The notes: generated from the sequence alone by a model not told the origin. A DNA stretch of 64,000 bases from DAISIL01 sp036822015 (GCA_036822015.1 DAISIL010000007.1:17149-81148); one strand, 5' to 3'; shown: positions 40,567-50,244, counted from the first letter of the stretch. Translations and numbers: made by a program.

Positions 40567-42240
40567 TCAAGAACCAAAACTGCGTTGTTTTCCGAGGTGA
40601 TAACGTACCCCTAGCCAGCCCTGCCAACCGAAATCAGGGTAAAACAAAAACCGCTCAAAAGATTGGTTAAGGGCATTGCGCACCCGCCCAAAGCACCGCC
40701 AGCGGTTGTTGGGACGAAAAGTAAGCGTGCCGTGTACGTCGTAGATGGGCTTGAGGTCGGTGGTCTGTTCGGTGGCTGGCACAACAACCGGCCGCGCCCC
40801 GATCATATCCAGCCCTTGCGTCCATTGCCACTGATCGCTGATCTTCCAGGTGAAGGAAGCCCTACCCGTGAGCGTGGGCGTATGCCAGGCTACCTGCGCA
40901 CTATCAGCGAAGGAAAAGTTTTGCCAGGAAAGGCTAGCCATTGCGTGCCAGCGCTTGGATTTTTGGTAGTGTGCCGTGGCCGTGAGGGTGAGCAAACGGA
41001 AGGGATCGCGGGCATAATCCAGGATAAATCGGCTTTGGTCGTCGGCGGAGTTGCGGAAGAAAGCGCGGTTTTGGTAGCGTCCCCAGGTGCCTTCCAACGA
41101 AAATGTCAGTCCATCGACAGGCATCAGCTGGGTCAGCAAAGCGGCTTCATAGATTTGGTTGGCGTGCAGCAACTCCTGGGCGACCTCCGATTGCAGAAAC
41201 GGATTTTGCACAAAAAAACGGCGGTAGGTCTGTGGCTCTATCTCACCCCTTACGCTCAACTGGAGGTGTAGCAAGCCTGGCAGCGGCTGATAGTTAAGCT
41301 GTACCGCCGGATGAACGAAGAAATAGCCCTGCGTCGTATCAGCGTTGGTAAAACTGCCCTTCACACCCACGTAATACGATCCACGACTAAATTGCTGCCT
41401 TACAAAGGGTTGAATACTTGCCAGGAGGCGAGTTTGGGTGAGGCTCGTGTCGGCCCATTGGTCTATCTGGGCTTGCCCCAGGATACCCCAGGTGATGCTT
41501 TTGTTGTTCTCTGGGAGGGCAATATGACCATCGACTTGTACATACCACTCGCGCTCTTGTTGATCGCCGAGCCAAATGCCGGCGCGGGTCTGTACCTGCC
41601 AGGGGGCGGTCTGTTGGGTGGCGGCTCGGGTTGCAAGCCTGTGCTGGTAGGCTGCGGTGAGGTCGGCTTCGTGGGTCGTGCGGCGGATGTCCTGGGGTGT
41701 AGGTGGGGCATCCGTGAGGGGATAGCCGTAAAAGTGGTTTTGTCGGTAGTCGTAGCTGGCCGAAAAGGAGAGATGATCGGTCTGGGAAAGGGGCTGATGG
41801 CCCCCAATCCGCAACTGTCCATGGTGTTGAGCGGAGTTTTCCTGGTCGCGGGGGCCCAGCAAGTCCGCCTGGTATTTTCCCTGGATGCTCAGGCGGTCTT
41901 CCTTTTGGGTATATCCGAAGGCCAAGCCCGGGCTAAGGTAATTTCCCATGGAGAGTTCCAAAAAATGCGGCTGCCACGCATAGGTTATCGCCTGTGCCAT
42001 AGGTAGTTCAATCTTGGTTTGCTCATCAAAGGAGGGGAAGGGAATGGGTGAAAACTCAAGGCGCGTGAGCGTATCACTGAAATCAATTTTGGGAAAATCA
42101 AAAAGGATGGGGTGTGGCGTAGGTGTAGGAATCTGCCATAGTTTGGTAACGTTATGACTAAAATCAATTTGGGCCATTACCTGAAAGCCGTAGCCGATAG
42201 AGAAGATCAAGAAACAGACAAAAAAATAGTGCTTTTTCAT
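40567..42240 (-). CDS. Outer-membrane beta-barrel protein
   Basis: Encodes 557 residues from the ATG at 42240 (MKKHYFFVCFLIFSIGYGFQ), a signal peptide cut near VMAQ. The body alternates polar and aromatic residues in many short strands, and the C-terminus (FGWQGWLGVRYHLG) resembles the last strand of TonB-dependent-receptor-like barrels. No plug domain or TonB box is seen, so import by TonB is not implied. Its ATG overlaps the stop of the upstream TPR gene (ATGA), indicating coupled translation and a joint function. Confidence 0.8.
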   Translation of the reverse strand: MKKHYFFVCFLIFSIGYGFQVMAQIDFSHNVTKLWQIPTPTPHPILFDFPKIDFSDTLTRLEFSPIPFPSFDEQTKIELPMAQAITYAWQPHFLELSMGNYLSPGLAFGYTQKEDRLSIQGKYQADLLGPRDQENSAQHHGQLRIGGHQPLSQTDHLSFSASYDYRQNHFYGYPLTDAPPTPQDIRRTTHEADLTAAYQHRLATRAATQQTAPWQVQTRAGIWLGDQQEREWYVQVDGHIALPENNKSITWGILGQAQIDQWADTSLTQTRLLASIQPFVRQQFSRGSYYVGVKGSFTNADTTQGYFFVHPAVQLNYQPLPGLLHLQLSVRGEIEPQTYRRFFVQNPFLQSEVAQELLHANQIYEAALLTQLMPVDGLTFSLEGTWGRYQNRAFFRNSADDQSRFILDYARDPFRLLTLTATAHYQKSKRWHAMASLSWQNFSFADSAQVAWHTPTLTGRASFTWKISDQWQWTQGLDMIGARPVVVPATEQTTDLKPIYDVHGTLTFRPNNRWRCFGRVRNALNQSFERFLFYPDFGWQGWLGVRYHLGKQRSFGS

Positions 42241-45200
42241 AGGAGTTGAAGTTGGACGATCAAGCGATGGGCCTGCTCGAGGCGTTGGGTGTTCTTGCCC
42301 GCCATCCCGAGGAGTTCTTTGGCAGCGATTTTGGCTTGTGCCGTTTTGCCCATCCTGGCCAGGGATTCGGTAAGCAAAAGACGACTTTGCCAAAGCAAGG
42401 CGGGGAGGTCTCTTAGTGTGCCTTCGATCTGGTAAAGATACTGCACGGCTTGGGCGTAGTTGGTTTCCTGAAAGCGAATTTGGGCCAGCGCAAAGAGGCT
42501 TCGCTGACGGATCTCGAGATCGTTGCGCTCCTGGGCGGCTTGCTCAAAAAACCTAATGGCTGCGGTCAGATTTTTTTTTTTTCGTTCGATTTCTCCTCTG
42601 ATATAAGCCTGAAACGTATGGTTGTCGAGCTTGCGCTGCTGCATTTGTTGCAGCACATCTTCGAGGAGAGGCAGGTTATCTTGTTGGAGGGCATTATCGG
42701 CCAGACGTTCGAGCAGTCGGGTCTTTCGCGTTTTGTTATCTTCGTAGTCGAGGATTTTTTGGAGGGTCTTGGCTTCTTCGATATAGTTTTTTTCGATTTG
42801 GTAGAGCTTCGCCTGGGACCTCCAGCCTCTTTTGCAGAAGTCGGTTTCTTTGTTGGGGTTCAGGTGTTTGTATGCACCATGGGCAAGGGGGTATTGGTTG
42901 GTTTGCTCATAGGCATAACCCAACAAGAAGCAGATGCGGTTGCCCTGCTCGGTTTGGATGTATTGCCTGCCGAGCGGAATGAGGCGTTTGATGGCCTCCT
43001 GGTTGTTCCCATCCTGAAACAAAAGCTGGCTGATATAATTGAGTTGCTGGTTGAGTAAAACGGGGTTATCAGGGTTGGCCTGGGCATATACCTGGCGAAT
43101 TTTTTCAAGGGTAGGGATGATATGCCCATCGAGAGCGGCCTGCTCGAGCAGTTGCATGGCATTGGTAGCGTGCGGGTGGGTGGGGTAGTCTTCGATCAAC
43201 TTGACAAAGTCTTTGATGGCCTGATCCGTGCGGTTTTGTCCCCAATACAGATCGCCCCTATAATAGCGGGCCGGGGCTAGGTATATCCCTTTGGCTTGCG
43301 CGATCACCTGTCCGTACAAGCGTATGGCTTCCTCCGTTTGGCGACGGGTTTTGTAGATGTCGGCTTGTTCTAGTTGTGCCATAGCACAATAGACCGTCGT
43401 TTCACCCGCCTGGCAGACCTCCTGAAAGCAGCGCAGGGCTTGGTCGTAGTCTTGTTGTAGTTTATGGATCATCCCTTGCTGATAACGGATGTAGGGGTGC
43501 TGGTCGGGCATGAGCTGGAAGAGGCGTTCATACTGCCTTTGCGCGGCCGTGTACTCCTGGAGAGCCAGTTTGCAGTCGCTCATGCGTAGGCGGGCATCGT
43601 TTTGATGGACAAGACTGGGCGGCGATGTCTTGTCATAAGCATATGCCTGAAAAAATTTGAAGGCTTGTCCGTAGTCTTTTTGGGCGATGAAGACATAGCC
43701 GAGCAGGTATTTGGCCTGATTGTCATCGACGGACTTGAGGTACTGCTCGGCTTTGTCTGTTTCTCCGCTTTGGAGGTATATTTGTCCGGCCAGCAGAAGG
43801 GCTTCGGTGGTGTATTCCTGGTTTTGGTTGTATTTTCCGATGACCAGATCGAGGTCTGCCGTAATCTGATCGGCAGGGGCTTCGTCAGCATAGTAGCCCT
43901 TAGCACGCTCGAGGTGGAAGAGTTGGTAGAGCGTATGTAAGATGGGGGCTTCGCGGCGCGGAAACTGCCCAAGCAAGGTAAGTGCCTCCGTGTAGCGGGC
44001 TTCCTGACACAGATAGACGATCACCTGGGAAAGCAAGGCAATCGTGTGCTGGCTGTCGCTGTATCGTTCCAGATAGAGGCGGCAGAGGTCGGAGAGGGTC
44101 TCGGGGGATCGGTGTAGCAACTGAATTTGGATCAAGGTACGCAGGCTGTTGTGGTGGAGTTCGCGGCTTTTGCCTTCGTCGTTGGTCGCCTCTAGCACTT
44201 GCAGGAAGTACTCTTGGGCTTTGTAGGTTTGGTTTTTTTGGAGGTGTGCCTTTGCCAGGTTGTAAGCCAACTGCACCCGCGCAAATACATCTCCCTCAGG
44301 GATATGCACCGCCGACCAAAGCTCAATGGCCCGATCATATTGTTGGGTCATGGCGTAGGCATAGCCTAAGGCAAGCGCCAGATCATCTTGCAGAGGCTTT
44401 GTACCTTGTCGCCTTTGCAACTCGTTGAGATACAAGATAACCTGTGCGTAGTTCTCGGCGGCATAAAGCCTTTGGGCTTTGTAGTGCAAATAGATGTTGG
44501 GGCGTTTGGATAAATCAAAGGCATCAAATTTTTTGAGCCAACGATCCACATCTTGCATTTGTTTTTTTTGCTCGAAGGCCTTCAGTAGCATCGTCAGGGC
44601 ATCGTTGTAGATCTTTTTGAGGGCGGCTTCTGTACCGAGCTGATGCAAAAACGCCTCTAAATCCTGGATGGCTATATTGGTTTCTACCTTGTACTTTACG
44701 CGAAGTTGAGCGGCCAGATAGCGGGCTTGCAGGGCTTCGGCATAGTTGGTCTGCTTTAATCCATCCAGATAAAACAAGGGATTGCGTCGTTTTTCTTTGT
44801 TTGTTGGGGAGCGGCCTGTCTCGATCAAGCACTGGGCATAGCCAAAGGCCAGTTGGGCATCGGTGGCACTTTGTGGCGCATCGCTGGGATGCAGGAGGGC
44901 GTAGTAATTTCCCGCCTGGCGGTACTCCTTCGCCGAAAAAAGATAATCACCGAAGGCACGCACCAGCAGATCGCCCTCTGGGTGGCTTGGATAATGCACC
45001 CGAAACCGCCTCAGGATATCTTCGGATGTAGGGTGTTGAAGGGCAATCGCGCTACGGCACTGCCAGAAGTCCACCGCTTGCCTGAGAGCCGGGGAAGAGG
45101 GCTTTTCTTGCTGTTTGGTAAAAAAATGATAGGCTAGTTCGTATGCTCCTTGCTCAAAATGCGCAACTCCCTCCCGCAGAGGCGCAGGTAAGTCTTGCCC

Positions 45201-45281
45201 CTGTACGGATACCGTACACTGGCACACCCACAAGAACAGCACAACGTACAGGCGATGCCTTACTTTACCGAAAAAACTCAT
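42237..45281 (-). CDS. Large exported TPR protein (1014 aa)
   Basis: Encodes 1014 residues. The N-terminus is a signal peptide (LYVVLFLWVCQCTVSVQGQ). The rest is almost entirely helical TPR and TPR-like repeats, for example AEQYLKSVDDNQAKYLLGYV, RYQQGMIHKLQQDYDQALRC and YLQSGETDKA. It is probably periplasmic, a scaffold for partner proteins. It is not the T9SS protein PorW/SprE as far as I can judge from length and lack of a lipobox. It is coupled to the downstream barrel gene by a 4-bp overlap. Confidence 0.85.
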   Translation of the reverse strand: MSFFGKVRHRLYVVLFLWVCQCTVSVQGQDLPAPLREGVAHFEQGAYELAYHFFTKQQEKPSSPALRQAVDFWQCRSAIALQHPTSEDILRRFRVHYPSHPEGDLLVRAFGDYLFSAKEYRQAGNYYALLHPSDAPQSATDAQLAFGYAQCLIETGRSPTNKEKRRNPLFYLDGLKQTNYAEALQARYLAAQLRVKYKVETNIAIQDLEAFLHQLGTEAALKKIYNDALTMLLKAFEQKKQMQDVDRWLKKFDAFDLSKRPNIYLHYKAQRLYAAENYAQVILYLNELQRRQGTKPLQDDLALALGYAYAMTQQYDRAIELWSAVHIPEGDVFARVQLAYNLAKAHLQKNQTYKAQEYFLQVLEATNDEGKSRELHHNSLRTLIQIQLLHRSPETLSDLCRLYLERYSDSQHTIALLSQVIVYLCQEARYTEALTLLGQFPRREAPILHTLYQLFHLERAKGYYADEAPADQITADLDLVIGKYNQNQEYTTEALLLAGQIYLQSGETDKAEQYLKSVDDNQAKYLLGYVFIAQKDYGQAFKFFQAYAYDKTSPPSLVHQNDARLRMSDCKLALQEYTAAQRQYERLFQLMPDQHPYIRYQQGMIHKLQQDYDQALRCFQEVCQAGETTVYCAMAQLEQADIYKTRRQTEEAIRLYGQVIAQAKGIYLAPARYYRGDLYWGQNRTDQAIKDFVKLIEDYPTHPHATNAMQLLEQAALDGHIIPTLEKIRQVYAQANPDNPVLLNQQLNYISQLLFQDGNNQEAIKRLIPLGRQYIQTEQGNRICFLLGYAYEQTNQYPLAHGAYKHLNPNKETDFCKRGWRSQAKLYQIEKNYIEEAKTLQKILDYEDNKTRKTRLLERLADNALQQDNLPLLEDVLQQMQQRKLDNHTFQAYIRGEIERKKKNLTAAIRFFEQAAQERNDLEIRQRSLFALAQIRFQETNYAQAVQYLYQIEGTLRDLPALLWQSRLLLTESLARMGKTAQAKIAAKELLGMAGKNTQRLEQAHRLIVQLQLL

Positions 45282-45305
45282 TTGAGCGGTTGTGTTCGTA
45301 ATCCG

Positions 45306-46412
45306 TTACAATAAAGTAGTATCCTCCTTAACGTCGTTTAAACAATCAACGAGAAACTCAAAGAGTTCTTTTGAATGCGTAGGAAAATTAGCAAAACGCA
45401 AAAAACCATCGGACTGCTTTCCATAACCCTTGCCTATGGCTAAACCTTTGCTTTCCAAACAACTGACCCACCGGCCAGCGGCAAGGGCAGGGCTTTTGAT
45501 CCGTGCAACGATCACGCTTTTGGATCGCCACGGCTTCTCCCTCACGGCTGGCTCGAGTAGGGGGTGGCGTTCGAGGGCATCGTAAAGCAGGGCGGCTTTG
45601 TAGTCCGTCTCTCGCCTTACTGTGGCGATACCTTTGTTGTTCAGGTCTTCACAGATTTTACCCAGGAGATAAATCCCCAATACGTTGGGTGTCTCTGGGG
45701 TTTGTGCAGCCGCACTCTGCTTGACCAGGGCGGGTAACCGGCGGTATGTCCCCGTGCTATGCCCTGCTTTTTCTTTGGCTGCCGCCCGCTCCACTGCCCG
45801 TGGGCTAAGCACCCAAACGCCCAACCCGGCCGGCATCCCGAAGCCCTTTTGCACCGAAAAATACACGCTATCTGTCTCCTGGACAGGGACATGTAACATC
45901 GGTACAGATGACGTAGCATCCACGGCAAGGAGCGTATCAGGGTATCGCTTGCGCAGGGCCAGCAAGGCATCCAGGGGAAGTTGTACGCCCGTGCTGGTCT
46001 CGTTGAAAGCCACCGCGTGTAGCTCGGCTGCCTGCCCAATCGTGGGATCATCAAAAACAAAACCCTCGCCCCACTCCACCGTATGCGACAACGACGATAA
46101 GCCTAGTTGCTTAGCAAAACTAAAAAATTTATGTGAAAAAGCTCCATTTACCCAATGAAAACTACATTCCTGTACGCAATTTTGGAGCAGGCGTTCCCAG
46201 ACGGCATTCGCCGAACTCAGGAATACAACCGCATATTCGGGCGGGATGTCCAACAAAAGCCGCAACTGTTCTACCGTATGGGAATAGATGCCCTGAAACT
46301 CTGCGCTACGGTGCGAAATGCTTCCCACCCCCTGGCGGAGACCGCGTAGGATATGCTCCTCAGCAGTGAAGTAGAGTTGGGAGGGGCCTGGCGTGAGATA
46401 GATTGTTTTCAT
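45306..46412 (-). CDS. Class V aminotransferase, SerC/alanine-glyoxylate type
   Basis: Encodes 368 residues. Features: YLTPGPSQLYFTAEE, GVGSISHRSAEFQGIYSHT, LLAVDATSSVPMLHVP, and the PLP lysine in YFSVQKGFGMPAGLGVWVLS. The family includes phosphoserine aminotransferase and alanine-glyoxylate aminotransferase; ISHRS is also seen in SerC. A role in serine synthesis is plausible, but no serA/serB is near. It is 24 bp upstream of the TPR gene on the same strand. Confidence 0.85.
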   Translation of the reverse strand: MKTIYLTPGPSQLYFTAEEHILRGLRQGVGSISHRSAEFQGIYSHTVEQLRLLLDIPPEYAVVFLSSANAVWERLLQNCVQECSFHWVNGAFSHKFFSFAKQLGLSSLSHTVEWGEGFVFDDPTIGQAAELHAVAFNETSTGVQLPLDALLALRKRYPDTLLAVDATSSVPMLHVPVQETDSVYFSVQKGFGMPAGLGVWVLSPRAVERAAAKEKAGHSTGTYRRLPALVKQSAAAQTPETPNVLGIYLLGKICEDLNNKGIATVRRETDYKAALLYDALERHPLLEPAVREKPWRSKSVIVARIKSPALAAGRWVSCLESKGLAIGKGYGKQSDGFLRFANFPTHSKELFEFLVDCLNDVKEDTTLL

Positions 46413-46470
46413 TTTTGCAAGGTATGGTTTTTTGTTGGAACGCTCGATAGGTGAAGTGATCTTGGAGGGT

Positions 46471-48519
46471 TTAGATGTCCATTACACCTACATATTCGAG
46501 GATAAAGTAGCGCAAAGCTGTTCGGATGGCTGTTTTGGAGGAGAAGTCGGCAGGACTTTCTTTGGCTTTGAGGGCTTGCTCGGCTAGCCCATGATCGCTG
46601 CGGCGTTCCCTTGATAGGCTCCCCACGGCCAGGGCCTCTATGCTGGGGGTCTTGTCGCGGTAAAGGGCTTTGAAGTAGTCAGACTTGCTCTCCACCCACC
46701 GGTAGCTTTTTCGTCGGGCCAGGTAGATTTCGATGGCATAGGCATCGTTGTTGAGCTTCTCTGCGGTTAAGGTGCTTTTGTAAGCCAGGTTGGCACGCCC
46801 GTTATAGACGTACATGATTTTGAGGTTGTACTCTTTGCTGGAGGGGTCTTCGCGGGTTACGGTGTATTGAAAGGTGTAGTTGTGGCGGCGCACCTCACCC
46901 GTAAACCAGTTTTGGCTATCGCGCATATACGCAAAACAGACTTTATCGCCTTCGGGGGAGAGCCAGGTTTGTTGGTAGAGGGTGTTGCGGAGTTGTTCGA
47001 TTTGTCGCATGGAGGGGTTTTCGCCGTAGAGGTCTCGGATGACCTTGTATTTGATGTAGCTGCTTAGACGCATCTGGGCTAGGCTATGAATGTTGGGGTC
47101 GCTCATCAGGGCCCGCATCCGGTTTCGGGCCTCGTCCCAGCTCTTAAACGTGATGGCATCGAGTTTTTTCTTTTCGGCAAAGTAATCCAGAGACTCCGTA
47201 TCGGCACCGAGGGCTTGGAGCTTATCGCGGAAGCGGTTGGCATAAGCCGGATAGAACTTTTGGAGGACAGGCTCCTGTTCCATCGCCGTCTGGATGGCCA
47301 TGACCTGCTCAATGGTCTTGGCGTGCTGGAAGATGTCTTCGATCTTTCGGGCAATTTCGACTTCGTATTTTTTGATGTTTTCGGGACGTACCCAGGCGGT
47401 GTTGTTGGGATCCCTGAGGGCTTTGTAGAGCGCGACCAGGGGTGTAATGTCGCCGTTGTAGTTGTTGCGATAGGCGGGCATATCTATCGCGATGCCTTCG
47501 ATGTCCTGCTGTTCTTTGAGCAGTTGGTATAATCCGTCGAGGGATTGAAGTTTTTCTTCGATTTGTTGGGCCTCCAGAAGCAAATTAACAGCAAAACTGA
47601 CCTGGGATTTGTCCATCGTATTGGCCAGGTCGAGGATTTGGCGCAGGGTCAGGATGCGGTCTTTGCCCGTCTGTACCTTCTCTAACATCGTGAGGGCTTT
47701 GAGACGGCGTTCTTTGTGGTCATAATCGGGGGCCAGTACGCGCGCCATGACCTCTTCTAGCTCTGTAGCTTCTGGGGGGGACTGGCGATCAAGGAGGCGG
47801 ATATAGCTGTACTCAAGTCCGGCCAATGGGCTTTGGTTGAGGTATTTGGAGGCTAGTTTGAGCGTTTTCTTTTGGAGGGCTTCATTCCAACGCTCGGGTT
47901 CGTCGTGGCTTTGGTTGTGTTGCCGGAGCAGCAGCCAACGCTCTTTGAGATACTGCGCGTCGGGGTGTCGGAGTTGGTGCGCCCGATCCAGATGCGCCAC
48001 GCCCTGCCCAAGATGAATGCCATACTCGAGCAAATAACGCCCCATCAAAAACTGGCTCGGGCCATCGTTTACGTTGGCTTGTGTCTTGACATCGAAGATG
48101 TTTTTGAGGTCTAGGTTGGCTTTGTAGGCATAGGTGCGCGTGAGGTCTTCGTTGGTGCTTTGCCGGATCATCCACCACTTGCGGGCGGCTTTTAAGTCGG
48201 CCTCAATGCCATATCCCCCCGAGAAATACATCTCAAAAAGCTCGCGCTCGCCACGCTGCCCGGCGGGTAGCTTTTTATCAGGGGCTACGTATTTTTCATA
48301 AAATTTGATGGCTGTTTTGTAATCTTTGGTATGATCCGGGGAAAGCATCGTGCCTCGGCATACCTTCATTAGTGTTACGCCGGACCTGGCATCTCCTGCT
48401 TTGGCTTTTTTGATCTCATCTTTGAAGGCTTTCAAGTTGGGCTTGCCCCGATCTTGTGCATGAAGGGAAAGAAAAAAAGAAAGCCAAGCAAAAAACAATA
48501 AGAACAGGGACTTGGTCAT
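46471..48519 (-). CDS. Exported protein of unknown function (682 aa)
   Basis: Encodes 682 residues from the ATG at 48519 (MTKSLFLLFFAWLSFFLSLH). A signal peptide cut near HAQ predicts export. Residues ~20-180 contain Sel1/TPR-like motifs (DYKTAIKFYEKYV, GGYGIEADLKAARKWWMIRQ). The remainder is helical, then a beta-rich domain near residues ~545-635 (VCFAYMRDSQNW, YNLKIMYVYNGRANLAYKS). I do not recognise a family. Its first 39 codons and leader are duplicated upstream, and the open frame also reads through the repeat junction with no stop, so an N-terminal extension from 48567 is formally possible. Confidence 0.75.
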   Translation of the reverse strand: MTKSLFLLFFAWLSFFLSLHAQDRGKPNLKAFKDEIKKAKAGDARSGVTLMKVCRGTMLSPDHTKDYKTAIKFYEKYVAPDKKLPAGQRGERELFEMYFSGGYGIEADLKAARKWWMIRQSTNEDLTRTYAYKANLDLKNIFDVKTQANVNDGPSQFLMGRYLLEYGIHLGQGVAHLDRAHQLRHPDAQYLKERWLLLRQHNQSHDEPERWNEALQKKTLKLASKYLNQSPLAGLEYSYIRLLDRQSPPEATELEEVMARVLAPDYDHKERRLKALTMLEKVQTGKDRILTLRQILDLANTMDKSQVSFAVNLLLEAQQIEEKLQSLDGLYQLLKEQQDIEGIAIDMPAYRNNYNGDITPLVALYKALRDPNNTAWVRPENIKKYEVEIARKIEDIFQHAKTIEQVMAIQTAMEQEPVLQKFYPAYANRFRDKLQALGADTESLDYFAEKKKLDAITFKSWDEARNRMRALMSDPNIHSLAQMRLSSYIKYKVIRDLYGENPSMRQIEQLRNTLYQQTWLSPEGDKVCFAYMRDSQNWFTGEVRRHNYTFQYTVTREDPSSKEYNLKIMYVYNGRANLAYKSTLTAEKLNNDAYAIEIYLARRKSYRWVESKSDYFKALYRDKTPSIEALAVGSLSRERRSDHGLAEQALKAKESPADFSSKTAIRTALRYFILEYVGVMDI

Positions 48520-48696
48520 GGGTGATAGGATAGTTATTGATCTGTTAATTGGCTTTTTTGATCTCATCTTTGAAGGCTTTCAAGTTGGGCTTGCCCCGAT
48601 CTTGTGCATGAAGGGAAAGAAAAAAAGAAAGCCAAGCAAAAAACAATAAGAACAGGGACTTGGTCATGGGTGATAGGATAGTTATTGATCTGTTAA
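48401..48696. repeat. Perfect 148-bp tandem duplication
   Basis: Bases 48401-48548 and 48549-48696 are identical over all 148 positions when compared by eye (plus one further base). The unit covers the leader, start codon, signal peptide and first 39 codons of the 682-aa gene. Confidence 0.95.
48545..48667 (-). pseudogene. Duplicated 5' fragment of the 682-aa gene
   Basis: The upstream copy of the repeat encodes 40 residues beginning MTKSLFLLFFAWLSFFLSLH and ending EIKKAN, identical to the start of the 682-aa protein for 39 residues, then a stop at the repeat junction. It keeps the signal peptide and translation start and precedes the intact gene on the same transcript. It could be an inert relic or act as a small upstream ORF. 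Confidence 0.85.
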
Positions 48697-48731
48697 TCGA
48701 CAATTTTACCCGACAAATTACGTAAGAATCA

Positions 48732-49202
48732 ATGAAACTAACGCTTGTTCTGATGGTAAAATTCCTTTTTCCCCTAATTTTGTTAGGCTTTGCCTTTACG
48801 CCGCTCACTCATTCCCCCAAGGAAATTACCTGGCTGGACATGGAAACCGCGATTAAGAAAGCTAAAAAAACAAAACAACCCATCTTTGTAGATGTTTATA
48901 CGAGCTGGTGTGGCTGGTGCAAAAAAATGGATAAAGCTACCTTTGCCGATCCCGCCGTTGCTCAATACGTTGCCAAAAACTACCTAGCCGTCAAGCTCAA
49001 CGCCGAAAGCCAGGAAACCATCAAGTTTGGCAAAGAAAACCTGACTGCCCGAGCCTTAGCCAAAGAGCGTTTTGCCGTCAAGGGATACCCAACGATTGTC
49101 CTGCTTAGCCCTGATCTCCAAAAGATACAGGCCAAAGGAGGCTTTAAGGATGCCGATGCCTTCGTAAAGATGCTCCAAAAGTTTAAGCAGAAGAGCGATT
49201 GA
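48732..49202 (+). CDS. Exported thioredoxin-family protein
   Basis: Encodes 156 residues. A signal peptide or membrane anchor (MKLTLVLMVKFLFPLILLGF) leads to a thioredoxin fold with the redox site SWCGWCKKMD and cis-Pro in KGYPTIVLLSP. The CGWC site and shape match the Thioredoxin_7 / DUF255-like group. It probably reduces or isomerises disulfides in the periplasm. It is divergent from the duplicated gene, 64 bp from the start of the fragment. Confidence 0.9.
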   Translation: MKLTLVLMVKFLFPLILLGFAFTPLTHSPKEITWLDMETAIKKAKKTKQPIFVDVYTSWCGWCKKMDKATFADPAVAQYVAKNYLAVKLNAESQETIKFGKENLTARALAKERFAVKGYPTIVLLSPDLQKIQAKGGFKDADAFVKMLQKFKQKSD

Positions 49203-49386
49203 GTGGCCCAGCCGACAGAGGATAAAGCGTTCTTGTTTAAATCATCAAATAAATGACCGCTCAACACCTATCAAAAAATGGAGTTTTGCTTGGCCGCCTT
49301 CCCACCAAGACCTGATTCCTTTCGTTAGAAAAAAACCTATAACGTCCTAACGCACGGGCATTGCCGCGCCGAACTAGTCCACTCCC

Positions 49387-50244
49387 CTACTTGAGCGTCA
49401 GGAGTGGGATGCTTGTGTGTAAGACCATCTTGCGGGTCATGCTGGCATGGAATAGGTTATCAATGAATCCGCGTTGGTGGGGTTTCATCGCGATCATCTG
49501 GGGCTGCTCGGCATCGAGATACTCTTGCAGGGACTGCTCCACGCGCTCTCCCCGTAAGAGTTTGAAATCCAACTTACTGATCGGTGTAAAGTAAAATTTT
49601 TCCTCCAGGGAAAGCATCCGTTGGGCCCCTTCCGTTACGCGCTCGGCTGTGGTGCTGATGTGTAGGCAGGTCAGGCGTGCGCCAAAGATTTCGGCAAAAC
49701 TACGGAGGGTTTCGATGTTGGGAGATTCGTCGATTTTAAGGTCGGTGGCATAGACAATCTTCTCGAGGTTTTGAAAATCGGCTGCTTCGGGGACGGCCAG
49801 GACGGGTATTTTGGCTTTCTCGATGACCTCCGCCGTAACTGTCCCCCAGAGCAAGCGCGCGATGCCGTTGGCTCCTTTTGTTCCCATCACGATCAGATCA
49901 TAGCTTCCCGGCTGCGTCAGGGCGATAAGTTCGCTGACCAAAAAACCCTCTTGCACCAGGGTCTGAAAAACGATCGGTTTATTGTCTGTGGCGTAGGTAG
50001 GGTGTCCAAGCTGCTCGATAAAGGTAGCCATGTAGCGTTCGATTTCGCCGGTTTTGGCTTCGGTGAGGCTGTGGATGTAGTCGGCGGGTGGCATGTTGAT
50101 ACCGTCAGGGGCCATCTTGATCTCAAAAATATGCGCTACCGTAATGGCTGCACCAGTTTGGGCGGCCATGGCCGTGGCGTAGCGCAGGGCTTGGTAAGCG
50201 TTTGGAGAGAAATCAACGGGAACAAAAATCTTTTGTAGTTGCAT
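49387..50244 (-). CDS. Universal stress protein, two Usp domains
   Basis: Encodes 285 residues with tandem Usp domains. The first begins MQLQKIFVPVDFSPNAYQAL and has LIVMGTKGANGIARLLWGTV, the ATP-binding G-x2-G-x9-G(S/T) region. The second (from ~150: KIVYATDLKIDESPNIETL) lacks a clear nucleotide loop. Usp proteins bind ATP or act as stress adaptors. It is 5 bp downstream of the next Usp gene. Confidence 0.9.
   Translation of the reverse strand: MQLQKIFVPVDFSPNAYQALRYATAMAAQTGAAITVAHIFEIKMAPDGINMPPADYIHSLTEAKTGEIERYMATFIEQLGHPTYATDNKPIVFQTLVQEGFLVSELIALTQPGSYDLIVMGTKGANGIARLLWGTVTAEVIEKAKIPVLAVPEAADFQNLEKIVYATDLKIDESPNIETLRSFAEIFGARLTCLHISTTAERVTEGAQRMLSLEEKFYFTPISKLDFKLLRGERVEQSLQEYLDAEQPQMIAMKPHQRGFIDNLFHASMTRKMVLHTSIPLLTLK

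Noticed and set aside
42237..45281. PorW/SprE type IX secretion component
   Set aside because: Large TPR proteins of that system are lipoproteins; this one has a plain signal peptide, differs in length, and no other T9SS gene is in the window.
49203..49386. Possible small gene between the thioredoxin and usp genes
   Set aside because: No start-to-stop frame with plausible composition, and no promoter or terminator stands out in these 184 bases.
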